From assembly GCA_045837725.1 (NCBI GenBank), contig JBEWZL010000156.1, positions 62,001 through 126,000 on the forward strand: 64,000 bases of DNA, written 5' to 3'. Below the pieces are notes generated by a model that saw only the letters and a list, made by a program, of their open reading frames with translations, ran no database searches and was not told where the DNA came from. Positions 1 to 10,929 of the stretch are shown in pieces; the stretch's first letter is position 1, and every line of letters starts with the position of its first letter. The translations under genes and the position numbers were made by a program. The stretch is from Vermamoeba vermiformis. Taxonomy: Eukaryota; Tubulinea; Echinamoebida.

Positions 1-1099
1 GGCCTATCAAACGAAAGAGTTTAGCAATCGATTACCAAATTAAGAAGTCCAATAAATTGTCCGAAGAATTTCCTCGCAAAATAAAGTAGTTCATTTGTAC
101 TGGCAGAAAACTTGGTACTATCGAATGATAATTATAATTACCTATCTTATTTTGTCTAACACTAAGCTGAACTAAACCAGTGTTATTTTCCAACCCTTCT
201 GCAAGCAACTTCGCGCCTTCATCGCCTAACTCAACTTGATTCAAACTAAGCCTTTGAAGAACATCGTTCATCGTTAATCCAAGGGCTATGCCTCGTGCGC
301 CCTATAAATAGAGTGAGTATAATTCGTTATTAATGAGTTCAACGGATCTTCTTAAAATTTAAATTTCCGATCGAGTACTTACGTTGGCTCCGAGTGTTGA
401 ATTTTGAGAGATATCGAGCTCTATTAATGTCCTATTCACAGCTAACATATCGCCTAAGTGTTCAGAGCCTTGCGGACCAATCTTGTTGTTATACAGATCC
501 AGTCGCATAATGTTCTTATTTGATTTTAACGCCTCGCTTATTAATCGAATGCCGTCATCACCTAAAAATAGGATCATTGTTAAATATTACTATTATAATT
601 CGAATTAATGGTTTGTAATCGTACCAATCGAATTATTTGACAGATCGATTTGCACTAACGACGAATTCATTTTAATAAGAGCAGCCATATATTTAGCACC
701 TTCATTGTCCATATTGACGCCTGATAATTTCAAGCTGGTCACGTGCTTATTATCTTTCAAGCACATTGTGATTTCGCGGGCAAACTGTCCATCCACGTTC
801 AAAAAATTGACTTCGTACGAAGTAATCGTTGGATCATTATTGGCAATTTTATCTAAAATCTAGAAGAGTATATATTAATAATTGCAGGGTTATCTAGGGT
901 GGCATTTCGTCTCCGGTAAATTAATGCACAGCGTATACGAATAAAATTAATTAATTATGCATAATAAATTGTAATCATATATTATTGGAAGCCAAATATG
1001 TATTAGTTGATCTAATACGTATTTTTTGGCGTTGAGCAAACGGATCGGGTAAATTGATTTTCAATTGGATCTTGATATTTAACTTACACTATCATCCAT
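1..1099 (-). CDS. Tropomodulin-like leucine-rich repeat protein (3' end beyond window)
   Basis: The reading frame starts at ATG 1097-1099 with a four-codon exon (MDDS), then exons 859-625, 561-383 and 301-142, and continues past the left edge. Joined, it begins ILDKIANNDPTIT, which resembles the start of the tropomodulin/leiomodin LRR domain (pattern NNDPxLxEVNLNNI), followed by RNI-type repeats of the form LxxNxIGDxGAxxLAEALKxN. Known tropomodulins cap actin pointed ends, but other RNI-type LRR proteins look similar and the N-terminal actin/tropomyosin-binding segments of animal tropomodulins are absent, so this may be only the LRR fold. It is divergently arranged with the gene starting at 1400. 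About 240 residues are visible. I am fairly sure of the LRR fold and less sure of a role in actin capping. Confidence 0.7.
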
Positions 1100-1399
1100 T
1101 ATGGCCAATAAATATTAGTTCGATAAATATAAATAAATACAGATCTGCTATGTTAATAATAACGACCCCTTTTGTGTTCGATTATCAACTTTCAGGTAGA
1201 AATTTTAATTTCTAAATTCACGCGTGAGACAGACAACAAGCACAGTAATCAAGACACGTGTGTATTTATTTATTTTGAAGTGCTTGATTGTGGCCACTAA
1301 AATTCATCGGACAAAGCAAACGCTAACCTCAGCAGATCGAACTGAAAAACCAGATCGAGAGAATCTCCGCCAATAACCATATTTTAGCAATTATAAATT
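1100..1399. promoter_or_regulatory. Divergent intergenic region
   Basis: This 300 bp gap lies between two divergent start codons (1099 on - and 1400 on +), so it must hold both promoters. It is AT-rich with a CACGTG core near 1255. I see no convincing TATA box or other gene. Confidence 0.4.
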
Positions 1400-3281
1400 A
1401 TGCAAGTGCACCCAGAAGACGTTGGAGTATTTTTCAACTCAAAAGTACCATCCTACACGCAGATATTTCATAATGAATACGATGGATTCTTAGCTAATCA
1501 AGGATTCTCTTCAAAAAATCTCCATATTGATATTTTATACGGTAAGATTAATACTTAATTTATTTTACTCCCTGTGAATTACTGAAATTATATTCAATTT
1601 TTGTTGATTTTGCCGATTTAGCCTATTTCAAAATAATATTATACGATCAAACAATATTAGTATACGATCCTATATTAATTACTATTCTGGTTTTAATTTC
1701 AGGATTTCGAGATCTGTATCACACCACAAGAAGTTATCGGCACAAAATTCTGTCAATATTTGGCCGCGGAGGTATCGCTAATGTAAGTACATATTATGAA
1801 CTAAATATCAATAGTGTGGTTAATAACTTGTTTAACAGCGGAGGTGGGTCAAAAAAGAACGGATCGAAAATTTCAAACCGATAGCTGGCAATGTAGTGTG
1901 GGATGTGGAGAGCCATACGATAAGATATTGTCCTAATAAGGTAATTATCATATTTAAAACTATGTTGACGAAATCACAGAAATTTCCTCGCACATCCAGT
2001 ATTCATTAAACTAACAACCACCCTAACACTTATAATAATACCATTAGATTTAATTAATTATAATTTTCTAGGAATTTATGATGCTATTTATTCGCACGCA
2101 GTCTCATGTGCTTATCAAAGCCTCGACAACGCTCAACACAAAAACGGCACTTACAACAATGCTCGAGTACCCACTCCCAGTGCAAAGTCTGCGCAAACCT
2201 TCATTATCCAGCATGCTGCTATCGAGATTAGGAAAGAATTATCATTGGCAGGTACGTACCAATTCATACGTCAATGACACGTGTCACAACCAGATCTGGT
2301 ACAAAAATTTCACGAAACTATCTTAAGCTCTCTAATTCTATCTTAGGAGCTTGGTACTAATAATATTATACCTCTAGATGCAAAATTTACATATTGAAGC
2401 GCCAGAAAGTTCGCAGGTGTCAAGCGGCATTAACATTGTGTTCCAAAAACGTTTCTTGTTTTCATTGCCAAAATTTATTAGAGCACGAGGAGATTTAATC
2501 GGAGGTAGGTATCTAACATATATTACCTATTATAGTAATCGTACTAAAAGTTTCTGCTAGTTGACACGGAGTATGGATCCGAAGCGATGGTCACGCGGTT
2601 AACTTTGCCAGAAGGCGAGCCAACATACGGCATGCAATGGAATCTCGGCGCGAGATTTCACGGAATTAGACAATTACCAAATACGGCAATGGTGGCGCAG
2701 AGCAACATAATTTGGTCGAACGAAAGTCTGTCGCCTTATTTAATTCGATTGAAATCAACGTTCTGCCGAAAATTATCCGATGATTTAATGGCCGGTAAGC
2801 CATAATATTCTTGGAATTAATAGAAAGGCATCATTGTTCGTTAGGAGTTCATATTGAAACGCAATGGGGAGGAGATCCAAATTTACAAAAGAATTGGGGC
2901 GCTTTAGCGCTAAAATATACTAATCCTAAGATATTGGATATTAGTAAGTACGACGATATATAGTTTAGCTTTTAAAGACCTTTTGGAATCCACGATCAGG
3001 ATCGAAAAATGGCGGAAATTACGCAGCGAACTGGAAGGGTTCTAATGTTTTTAAATAGGCTTACTATGGACAGGCGAGCAAAAAAATAGCAGTCAACCAA
3101 TAAGGATGCATTCAGATATCGCTTTTTCGAAGACTTTTCATAATGTAAAGATTGAAACTGCGATTAACGCTTCAGATCTCATTAGAGGAGGTAAGCGAGA
3201 TAAGGTTACGTATTATAGTGTTTTACTAACTCGTTTATAGCGTTAGGATTAATGCGTTTTGGTATTACGATAGACCCGTAA
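1400..3281 (+). CDS. Unrecognised protein, possible mitochondrial-type beta-barrel
   Basis: Nine or so exons join in frame from ATG 1400 to TAA 3281. Clear pieces include the exon from about 1702 to 1785, one ending in YCPNK, the exon starting EFMMLFIRTQ (about 2072), the 2378 exon, the 2552-2793 exon and the last short exon ending FGITIDP. The protein is roughly 400 residues, has no signal peptide or hydrophobic helix, and alternates polar and hydrophobic residues over long stretches (for example GMQWNLGARFHGI). Its end, RGALGLMRFGITI, resembles the C-terminal beta-signal of mitochondrial outer-membrane barrels (polar-x-Gly-x-x-hydrophobic-x-hydrophobic). I could not match it to Tom40, Sam50, VDAC or Mdm10 by eye. 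Beta-barrel membership is inference; the exon structure is well supported by frame continuity. Confidence 0.55.
2275..2286. repeat. 12-bp palindrome TGACACGTGTCA (intronic)
   Basis: Perfect 12-bp palindrome with a CACGTG core in an intron of the 1400-3281 gene. The same 12-mer occurs at 10728, 37323 and 61068. Confidence 0.5.
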
Positions 3282-3504
3282 TAAACACGATCCGAATTTT
3301 TTTATTTGCTGGATCTGCTGATAGGACCAATACGGTTCGTGCACTAGCTAATATCTGTCCTTAATTATGGAACGTGACTTGCAGATTTCGCCATGGCGTA
3401 CGAATCCTGAAGATCTAAAAATAGAACAGTTCCATTTTTGATAAACTTATGTGAACGTAAGTTTGTTTAAGTAATTTACGTTATAATTAGGACAGCAATC
3501 CACA

Positions 3505-6308
3505 ATGAATAGTTATAAAATACTATCGTTCTTTTGTATGCTTGTCCTTGCAGTGATCTTGCACGTTGCCGTTGCAGAAATTTTGGAAGATTCTGGTTAT
3601 CCAATGGCCGGTGCAAACCCTCAAAGAAATTATCAGTCTAATAGAAAGGTACGATAGTATAAATTTTTTTGGAGTTTAAAGGATGCTGCTTTAAATTTAG
3701 CAACAATATTTAAAAATTCGTTTTTAAACTTGTCCTTATTGCGACAGTACTTCGTACGCATAGTATCACAATGTATTAATGACACTGCATATTTATAATA
3801 TGCTGATTTTTTGTAGATTCTTTGTTCGGATGTTGCATCCGGAAGATCTCAAGTTTTAAACGTGGTGTGGACTTTTCCTCCAGATAATGCAGGCCTCTAT
3901 GTTAACACCAACAGCGAAGTAACAACAGACTCAAATGTAAGGCAACGACAGTAGATTTGCGCAAAATAATTTTTACTAAGTCTTAGTAATAATATTTTTT
4001 ATTAGGGTAATGTGTATGTTGTGGCCTTGGGTTTCGTTGATTCGACAAATTACATATTCAAGTTAAATGGAGTTGATGGGACCGTATTAAATAAGTAAGT
4101 ATACTTATAAAAATGATCTTTTTTAAAGTTTAATTTTAATGTACCGGATGTAGCGTTTCGACCATAGAGGACTTGTCAATCGCGTACATAACGATTGTCC
4201 AGGGCAACAAGTTTTATTACGCAACAGCGCAAAGTGCCTACACTGTTGATACGACGACAATGAGTTTTATCGGAGATCCGATCCCGATGCCTAATTATCC
4301 TTACCCTCAGTTCTCCTTCGCTCCTTATTTGGGCACTCATATGGTCACCAGTAATGAAGGCGTGTCTTCTACAACGATTTCAGACAATATTATGACTTAC
4401 ATCAAAGTCTCGGATCGAACAGTGGATTCGACAAAATTCAATTTTGTGGGTGGTGATCCGTCGCGTGTATTGATTTACAAAAATACTACGAATGAAATGC
4501 CGATTATTGTTAGTTACACTGGAAGTTATCCAGATTACATTACAATCGTCAAGTCCCCTCAATACGAGCACTCTTTTACCGGCGAATTAGCGGCTCTCGC
4601 TTGGATAGAAGGCGACTACTTGCAAATGTTTACAAAGGGAGCAGTGAACGCGAATTCACTTAAATTTTACGTCTTTCATGCGGTAAGTATTATAACCAAA
4701 AATGACCCGGCAAAGTTTTTTCGACGAATGAGTAGTGACTAACCGAAATTTCATTTAATAGGAAACTGGGGAGTCTCTCATAACAAAGGCTATCGATAAA
4801 TTCGGCGGCAGTTCGTTCAATCTTCAAGCTGGCATTTACGCGTTCAACAACAGATCCATCGCTCAAATCTACAATACTGGTGCTCTCAAGGTAAAGAAAT
4901 TTAAATTCAATGCGCTGATGGCACTAAAAGAGCGATTAACATAAATTGCCTTATTTAGACACAAGTCGTGGATTTGTTGAACAATCGAACATTACTTCCT
5001 GACTCAACTTACAATACTCTTCCTTCAGCCCCGATTTTTTCCAAACGTGAGTAATTAGACAAAAAATATCATCTTGTTGACTTTTTGTTGACCAGCTGAT
5101 AACACATTGTTGATGCACTCGGCGTTGGGGTTTGAACGCATTGATGTGATTGGATTAGATTGGGACACTTTAGAGATTAATACTAAAGGGTCTTTTCCGA
5201 GGGATAATGTCTTTTCTGATATTATTATAGTAAGTAATATTAAATGGTTGGTAGATCCACAAATTTTAAATTTTTAAATTCTTTTAGAGTCCACCTGTTA
5301 TCGGAGAGGATTGCCACGTGTACTCGACTTTAAACAACAAATTATTTGCCTTCGCACCGCTGCCTATTCAAAACATCGTTCCTATTCTCGAGTGCGTCAA
5401 TCAAAATGGCTTGGCGTACTTCTCGTACGACAATCTTGGTGACATTGACGCGGTCATTCCTCAATTCTCGGATCGAAATAACTTGTCGCCGCTGGTAAGG
5501 CTTGTCGGTCACTCATTCATGAACCTTTTTCCTCATCTTTTCCTTTTTTAGAATGTCGCTCCTGGCACCGACTTTGGAGCTAATCGACGAGGCAAATATT
5601 TTCCGTTGTCATTTAGAACCAACGTTGGTAACTCTGGCACGTTTACTTGGCAGTTAGAGGATTATGTTTTGAAATTCAACGTTAGTTCGAACCTTCTTTG
5701 CCCTCAGAGTACGTTCAAATTTAACTCGTCTCTATTAATCCTAACTCTATTCAGACGTCCGGTTTAAGATTGTCTTAACGGCTAATGGCAATTTCCCAAT
5801 CAGTTTCCGCGAATCAGTGCGTTTACTGTTCGCTTCAGTTGCAGGAATTAACGAGACTCGTGTGACATTTTTGACTGGCAAGCGATCCACGGAACAATCT
5901 CCGACAGAGCTTGAATTAGACTTGCAAGTTGCTCCTGATGAGACCCAGACCGAGTTATCGCCCGAAGAGGCTGTTCAAAAGTTTGCCGAGCAACAATTAA
6001 ATTCTTTTACTAATCAGCTTCCAACCCTTCCGGATGCACCCGCGGATGTGCTTACAAAAGGCAAGTCCTAGCGAGAACCAGTTCGATTTAACTAATTCTT
6101 TTTTCCTTAAGATGTCGATGGCATGCCACTTTCCACGGAGATCAGAGGAGTAATTCCGCCTCAGCCTCCTGGCACGACGCCGTTTGTTGAGCCAAATGCC
6201 CCATTGACGCCTCAAACGACTAACTCCCCAATTACAAAAACTTCATCATCGTATGTAATTAGCTTGTCTATTATCGCTTTATTGGCACCGATCGTTGCTT
6301 TGATTTAA
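3505..6308 (+). CDS. Secreted PQQ-propeller-like surface protein, family copy A
   Basis: About eleven exons run from ATG 3505 to TAA 6308 and encode about 760 residues. A signal peptide (hydrophobic run CMLVLAVILHVAVA) is followed by DSGYPMAGANPQRN, like the opening of PQQ-binding quinoprotein propellers (WPMxGxNPQRT). The third exon (GNVYVVA... IFKLNGVDGT) looks like a PQQ-type propeller blade. Later exons carry the family block PLPIQNIVPILECV, a DRNN motif, and an alpha/beta module (FPISFRESVR... GINETRVTFLTGKR). The end is Pro/Thr-rich, contains RGVIPPQPP, and finishes in a hydrophobic tail, suggesting a GPI anchor. Unlike its paralogues it has no intron after the VAP residues of the module. 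Ligand and function are unknown. The next gene starts only 34 bp downstream. Confidence 0.8.
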
Positions 6309-6342
6309 AATAAACAAATCATTCAAATCCGAAGCAGAAAAA

Positions 6343-8229
6343 ATGGAGAACACTTGCGACCGTTATGAATACCTAGAAGCACTCCCTAATGAATTACTAT
6401 CTCTTATTATTTCTTTCATCGATGTTGCTCAGACCGTACTAAACTTTGCGTCTACGTCAAAGAAGCAAGTATTATTCGAAAAATATTTGTCTAAATTAAC
6501 CATCAAACTTATTCCAGATTTAAACCAATTAATATGTTACATCAATACTTATTCTACATATTAAAAATATTATTAGGTTTAATTCGCAACTTCACAGCAA
6601 AAAGTTTTGGCAGCAGCACGGAGGTGACAGGTTCAAAAAATACGCTGCTCATCTGGGTGATCGACTGCCCTCATATATCATTCCTATTATCATACATTCT
6701 AAGAACATCAAGGAAGTGCAATGCGAATGTACGATCAAACTGGACAAAATCTTCCCGGATCTGATCCCCAAACTGCATACGTCCAACGACATGACAGAAA
6801 TCGAAAATGGTCTAAATTTAATTGATGAAGGCTTTTGTTGCTTATTTTGTGATTCTTCTCCCTTGTACAAAATCGTGTTTAGTGGATTGGTTCCCAGGTA
6901 CATCCAGTTCATGTCTAATCAATTCAAGCATCCAATTCCAGTAAGTACTCATATTACATATTAGAATATCTTAACAATTTCAGCTACTGGCAGTGTTAAT
7001 GCTCAACAGATTGTCCGAGGCGAATTTTCTCTATGCAACCGCTGTCGTTCGAGAAAACGGAATTGACGCGCTAAGCAATGCGATTCTATCTAAATATGGA
7101 AATCATGCAGTCGATTCTCTTATACGGATTATTAAGAATTGTCCGGCTGTAAGTTCCTTCCGCCAAAATTCTATTCAACCAAAACCAACATTTGACAGGT
7201 CGCCGATACCATTTTTAGAGCAATCATCGAGCCCATACAAGGTGTTCTAAGTTCACCTAATCCTTCACTGGACGTCAATGCAACCAACCTTTTGACGGCG
7301 TGTGTCAAACGATCCAGAGAGGCAGATCCGCAAAAGTTCGCGGGCATTATTCCCCGAATAATCGAGCTGATGCTACCAATGGACGGTTCGTTGGTGGACA
7401 TTGGACTTCCTTTCGAGCTTTTCGCTCACGTGATAGCCATCTCGCATAATCATCCATCCATTGTTCAATTGACCCTAAACGACGCTGTAATTCGGCAAGG
7501 AATCACGCAAGTATTTCTTTTTACCGTATATTCTTCGTTTAATTGTAGTTCATGATATTACACGTTATTGACGGTTTTATTCAAAGAAACCCAAAACCTT
7601 TTTTTTCCGGGCATTTTCCCGGTTCCTTGAAAAAAACTTCAATTTTGACTAACGTTTAATCATTCTAGTTTGTTGCCGTACCAAGACGAAGTGTTTTTGT
7701 TTTTCAAGGAAATTCTGAAGTACGATCCTTTGATGGCAGATAGGCTTCATATTGAAGAGATTTTGGACTCAATGCGTCTGTTGGAGCAGCTGCGGAGACA
7801 TCATATGATTGAATTTTTGACTCAACTCCTAGAGAACAACGCAACATTGAAGAAAAGAATCAAACAAATATCAAAACGTGGTTTGGTTGCCAAAATGTGT
7901 CAGCAGAGACAAGCGCAATCGGGCTTTATCAGTTTTTGTTCAAGTTTTTCTTGAAGGCAAAAGATGCGCAGATCCAGCAGAATTTTGGAGCGAATTTTGA
8001 GCTCAATTTAGTATGCTTTAGTACGATGAACATTGTTCTAAAATTAGCCGAAGAATCTCCCGCACTCGCGAAAGGGAAGAAGAAAAAAAAGTTTAATACA
8101 AAGATGTTTAAAATGATTGCACAGTGGCGCAGAATTGCATTAAATACAGGTCAGCAAGAAATGATTCAACATTTAGATGCGTTGATACAAAGACACTTTT
8201 CCGAGGTACAAAAACGCTCCGATGATTAA
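6343..8229 (+). CDS. F-box protein with armadillo-type repeats
   Basis: ATG 6343 opens with an F-box (LEALPNELLSLIISFIDVAQTVLNFAST), the Skp1-binding motif of SCF ubiquitin ligases. The rest is alpha-helical and resembles importin-alpha/armadillo repeats (RYIQFMSNQFKHP, ALSNAILSKYGNHAVDSLIRI, VLSSPNPSLDVNATNLLTACVK), which would bind substrates. The stop is at 8229, with AATAAA at 8257. Exon joins at about 6960 and 7150-7200 are clean. The joins near 6535-6575 and 7510-7670 do not keep frame with obvious sites, and frame changes near 7890-7910 without room for a normal intron, so the exact product is unsettled. I infer a substrate adaptor of an SCF ligase. An orphan UBR finger lies just downstream. 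Confidence 0.65.
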
Positions 8230-8378
8230 TTGTACCGTTCGATGTCCAGCTTCTCAAATAAAATTTTATCGTTAGATCGATGATTTACAAGGAATGGAAA
8301 ACTAAGCTTGCTTTGAATTTGCAGAAAAGATAGAAACAAAATTTTTAGCACGTAAGTAATAAAACGGTATGCTTTAGG

Positions 8379-8606
8379 TACGAGTGCTATACTTGCGGTC
8401 TATGCACGAGTTCAGTGTGTGCGAAGCGTGCGTTAAGATCTGCCACGAAGGGCACTTTATTTCATCGAAGCCTAATCGAAGTCTGTTATATTGGTAAGCC
8501 TTACGATACTTTATTTACAGGTACATGGTATTTACGAGTAAATATCTAATATTGTTCTATTGATTGCGGGGCTGGTAGCAAATGCAAGGCAATGAAGAAA
8601 AAATAA
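8379..8606 (+). pseudogene. Orphan UBR-type zinc finger fragment
   Basis: Conceptual pieces YECYTCGL, then MHEFSVCEACVKICHEGHF, then, after a probable intron starting at about 8494, DCGAGSKCKAMK and a stop at 8604-8606. Spacing of Cys and His residues matches the UBR box of N-degron ligases and FBXO11 (CxTC, VCxxC, CHxGH, CDCG). The first piece (from 8379) and the second (from 8402) lie in different frames, as if one base were missing around 8400. No N-terminal gene body is visible, so I read this as a remnant or the detached tail exon of the upstream F-box gene; FBXO11 also pairs an F-box with this finger. Its stop codon directly abuts the stop of the convergent NmrA gene. Confidence 0.5.
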
Positions 8607-9779
8607 TTATTTGCGTTTGTAAATAAAGTCCTTTGCGGCCCAAGTCTTTGTGTCAGTCAAGTTCGGATAAATTTTCTTGCAGTCAGCAATATCGGCGGTA
8701 AACCCGACGTCTTGCAAGAACTTGAACATGACTTTGGTGTCGGAATCGGAGATCCCTTCCAATGGCGTTTCTTCGAACTTGTCAGCGCCGAGGATCTTGG
8801 TGACTTCTGCTATCGTAGGATTGTCGCCGGCAATTTCGAGTGCCTTATTAGGCAAAATGTCTTTTTCAAAAGCTAGTGCGCCAAAAGCACCAATGTCGTC
8901 AACAGCGATGACTCGGAGACGATCTGTCGATCGCAAAGGTTGGCTGAAAATTCCGTCTTTGAGCTTGTCTGCGAAAAAGAAGTTGAAATTTTCCATGAAG
9001 AAAACAGGTCGAAGGATCGAGTAGTGCAAGCCGGATTCGCGCAGGTATTCTTCAGTAACCCACTTGCTGTCGAAAAGCGGCACGCCAGTCTTCTTATCAG
9101 CAGCTCCGACAGATGTGTAGACCAAGTGCTTCACTCTGGCGCGCTTGGCGGCGTCGATCGCATTTTTGCCTTGCTGGATCTCGCGCTCAGCACCGATACC
9201 CCAGTAGTTGACCACTAAATAGACACCATATGCACCTTTGAAGGCTGAATCCAGAGTGGCAACGTCTTCTAAGTCTCCCTTGACGAGCTTTACTCCTGTG
9301 AAAAAAAATGTGTAAATTTATGCATAAATTTCAGTTCAAACCCGAAAAGTCACGTGCAAAGAATAGAATTGACAGCTTCTTAATTTTAATCAAAAAATGA
9401 AATACGTACCTTTGCTTGCCCATGGTTTGGCTTTTTCTGACGACGGATCTCGAACGAGGGCGTGTACTAAACAATGTCAAGCAATTAGAACTTTGGCATG
9501 AATGAATGTTTTATATTCTTTGTACGTTATGCGACAACTTCTGTTTAATTCAATTATGTGGATCTTGCAAGGATTGATTTCGGGTTATCGGAGGTAATTC
9601 CAGAATTATTAATAAAATACGGAAAAGCTTACCTTCAAATTTGCCTCCTGATAACAAGTGACGAGCGGTAGCGCCACCTTGTTGACCAGTAATGCCAATG
9701 ACTACGACGATCTGTAGAAAATGAATTAGCAATCGGATCAAAGCGCTTAGATCTCGGAAAAACTTACAGGCTTGCTCAT
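8607..9779 (-). CDS. NmrA-like NAD(P)-binding Rossmann protein
   Basis: Four exons (9779-9768, 9711-9633, 9466-9410, 9295-8607) give about 280 residues. The N-terminus IVVVIGITGQQGGATARHLL is the Gly-rich dinucleotide-binding motif of NmrA-like atypical short-chain dehydrogenases. Typical later features are VHALVRDPSS, VKLVKGDLEDVATL, VVNYWG, a YTSVGAADK strand, and LHYSILRPVFFMENF. Fungal NmrA and human NMRAL1 sense NADP redox state rather than catalyse; related proteins are isoflavone-reductase-like oxidoreductases. The active-site Tyr-Lys pair of classical SDRs is not evident, which favours a redox sensor, but this is inference. Start choice is supported by the short first exon MSKP with a GTAAG donor. 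Confidence 0.85.
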
Positions 9780-10335
9780 TTTAAATACTGATGTTGATTA
9801 GGTTAGTTGTTGTTGGTTCTTGATTGATTTTGAATTGAATACTACTCTCACATCCGGTTCGAATTTAAAGTGTTTGAGGCCACGTGATTTTGTTCCCGGA
9901 ACCTTCTCCGAGATTCGAATTTTTCGGCGTTCGGAATTCTAGAGGGCGCGGCTAGGGAGACTAACCGAAAAACTGAATATAGAATGAAGTGGATAATTTG
10001 TATTCATCACTTCTAGATCTTTCTATCGGCAAGATCGAACTACATCCAGTTCGAACTTCCTCACTAGTCACCGTTAAAAACAATTACATAATTTTGACGT
10101 CATAGTAACTTATGAGTAAAAAGAGGTTGTTCTTACACTCTGTTGCGCTGTAACATCAATTCTTGCTTCCGTTCTTCTAGAAGATGTTTGCCGCGGCTAC
10201 GCGCGAAAATAATTTACTCTACTGCTGTATATAAGAGGCCCTTTGACGTCATTTTTCTTCCTTCAACGAAAGTGCCAGGTTACTAGAGAGTAACGCTTAA
10301 ATGTGCTTTTATTGGTTCTTTTGCAATTTATTTTT
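9780..10335. promoter_or_regulatory. Intergenic region with CRE-like, heat-shock-like and TATA motifs
   Basis: This stretch lies upstream of the NmrA gene (-). It holds two TGACGTCA palindromes (10095-10102 and 10244-10251), a TTCTAGAA heat-shock-like core near 10176, and TATATAAG at 10228-10235 on the + strand. The TATA-like box points toward 10301, where a + strand ORF (77 codons, hydrophobic start) overlaps the alcohol-dehydrogenase remnant; I do not regard that ORF as a proven gene. The motifs suggest stress control, but their use here is inferred only from consensus. Confidence 0.35.
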
Positions 10336-10693
10336 TTACAAAGTTAACGCCGCTTTTCCGATGAGAGTGCCACTCTGCACTTCCATATGTGCTTGTTTGA
10401 TGTCAGTCCACAATTGGTACGTCTTCATCAATCTGCTCTGGAACACGCCCGAGTCCAGCAGATCCGCCAACTTTTTCCTATACGGCAATCAGATCAGTGT
10501 TATATCCAATGAATATAACTGTAATGTAACGTGACTTACGGGCTCGGCGTTAAACAAAGGGCGACAGAACATGAATTCGTAGACCATCGAGCCGCGCTTG
10601 CTCATCAACGGCGCGATGTTGTGCGGCTGTTTCGCCTCGGTGATCAAACATACTTTGGATTGATCACTTGCACTGCTGCGTCGAAGTAATGAT
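10336..10693 (-). pseudogene. Quinone oxidoreductase/zinc alcohol dehydrogenase C-terminal remnant
   Basis: Two exon-like blocks on - encode HYFDAAVQVINP, then VCLITEAKQPHNIAPLMSKRGSMVYEFMF, then KLADLLDSGVFQS... TYQLWTDIKQAHMEVQSGTLIGKAAL and a stop at 10336. These match the C-terminal third of zeta-crystallin-like/zinc-type ADH proteins (pattern ELMFTRPMF, LVDxGxI, AHxxVESGxxIGKIVL). The GroES-like catalytic domain and most of the Rossmann fold are missing, and the frame changes between INP and VCLIT. It is therefore a decayed, truncated host gene. It sits next to the NmrA gene, whose family is also related to quinone/NADPH metabolism, but no functional link is shown. Confidence 0.6.
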
Positions 10694-10727
10694 CTAGTAG
10701 CAATAGTAAGAGTCAGTTACTTTTTTT

Positions 10728-10739
10728 TGACACGTGTCA
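10728..10739. repeat. 12-bp palindrome TGACACGTGTCA
   Basis: Second copy of the perfect palindrome, just upstream of the readable part of the ADH remnant, in what reads as intron on -. Confidence 0.5.
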
Positions 10740-10929
10740 AAGTGTAACTTCGTACCAGTATCGGCGTAGGAGTAGGGACTCTCAAAAGATCTCTCGGTAC
10801 GTGAAAGCGGACATTTTGTTGCAAGGATTGCTACCTTTAAACCAGCGGTCCTAAATTAGTAAATTTATAAATATTTTACAGCACGTCTACAACGATTTAA
10901 CTTTACAATGAATAATTTAATAATTCTTA

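Noticed and set aside
10301-10534. A + strand ORF with a hydrophobic start as a secreted-protein gene
   Set aside because: It is antisense to clear alcohol-dehydrogenase homology and has no family features; kept only as a weak finding.
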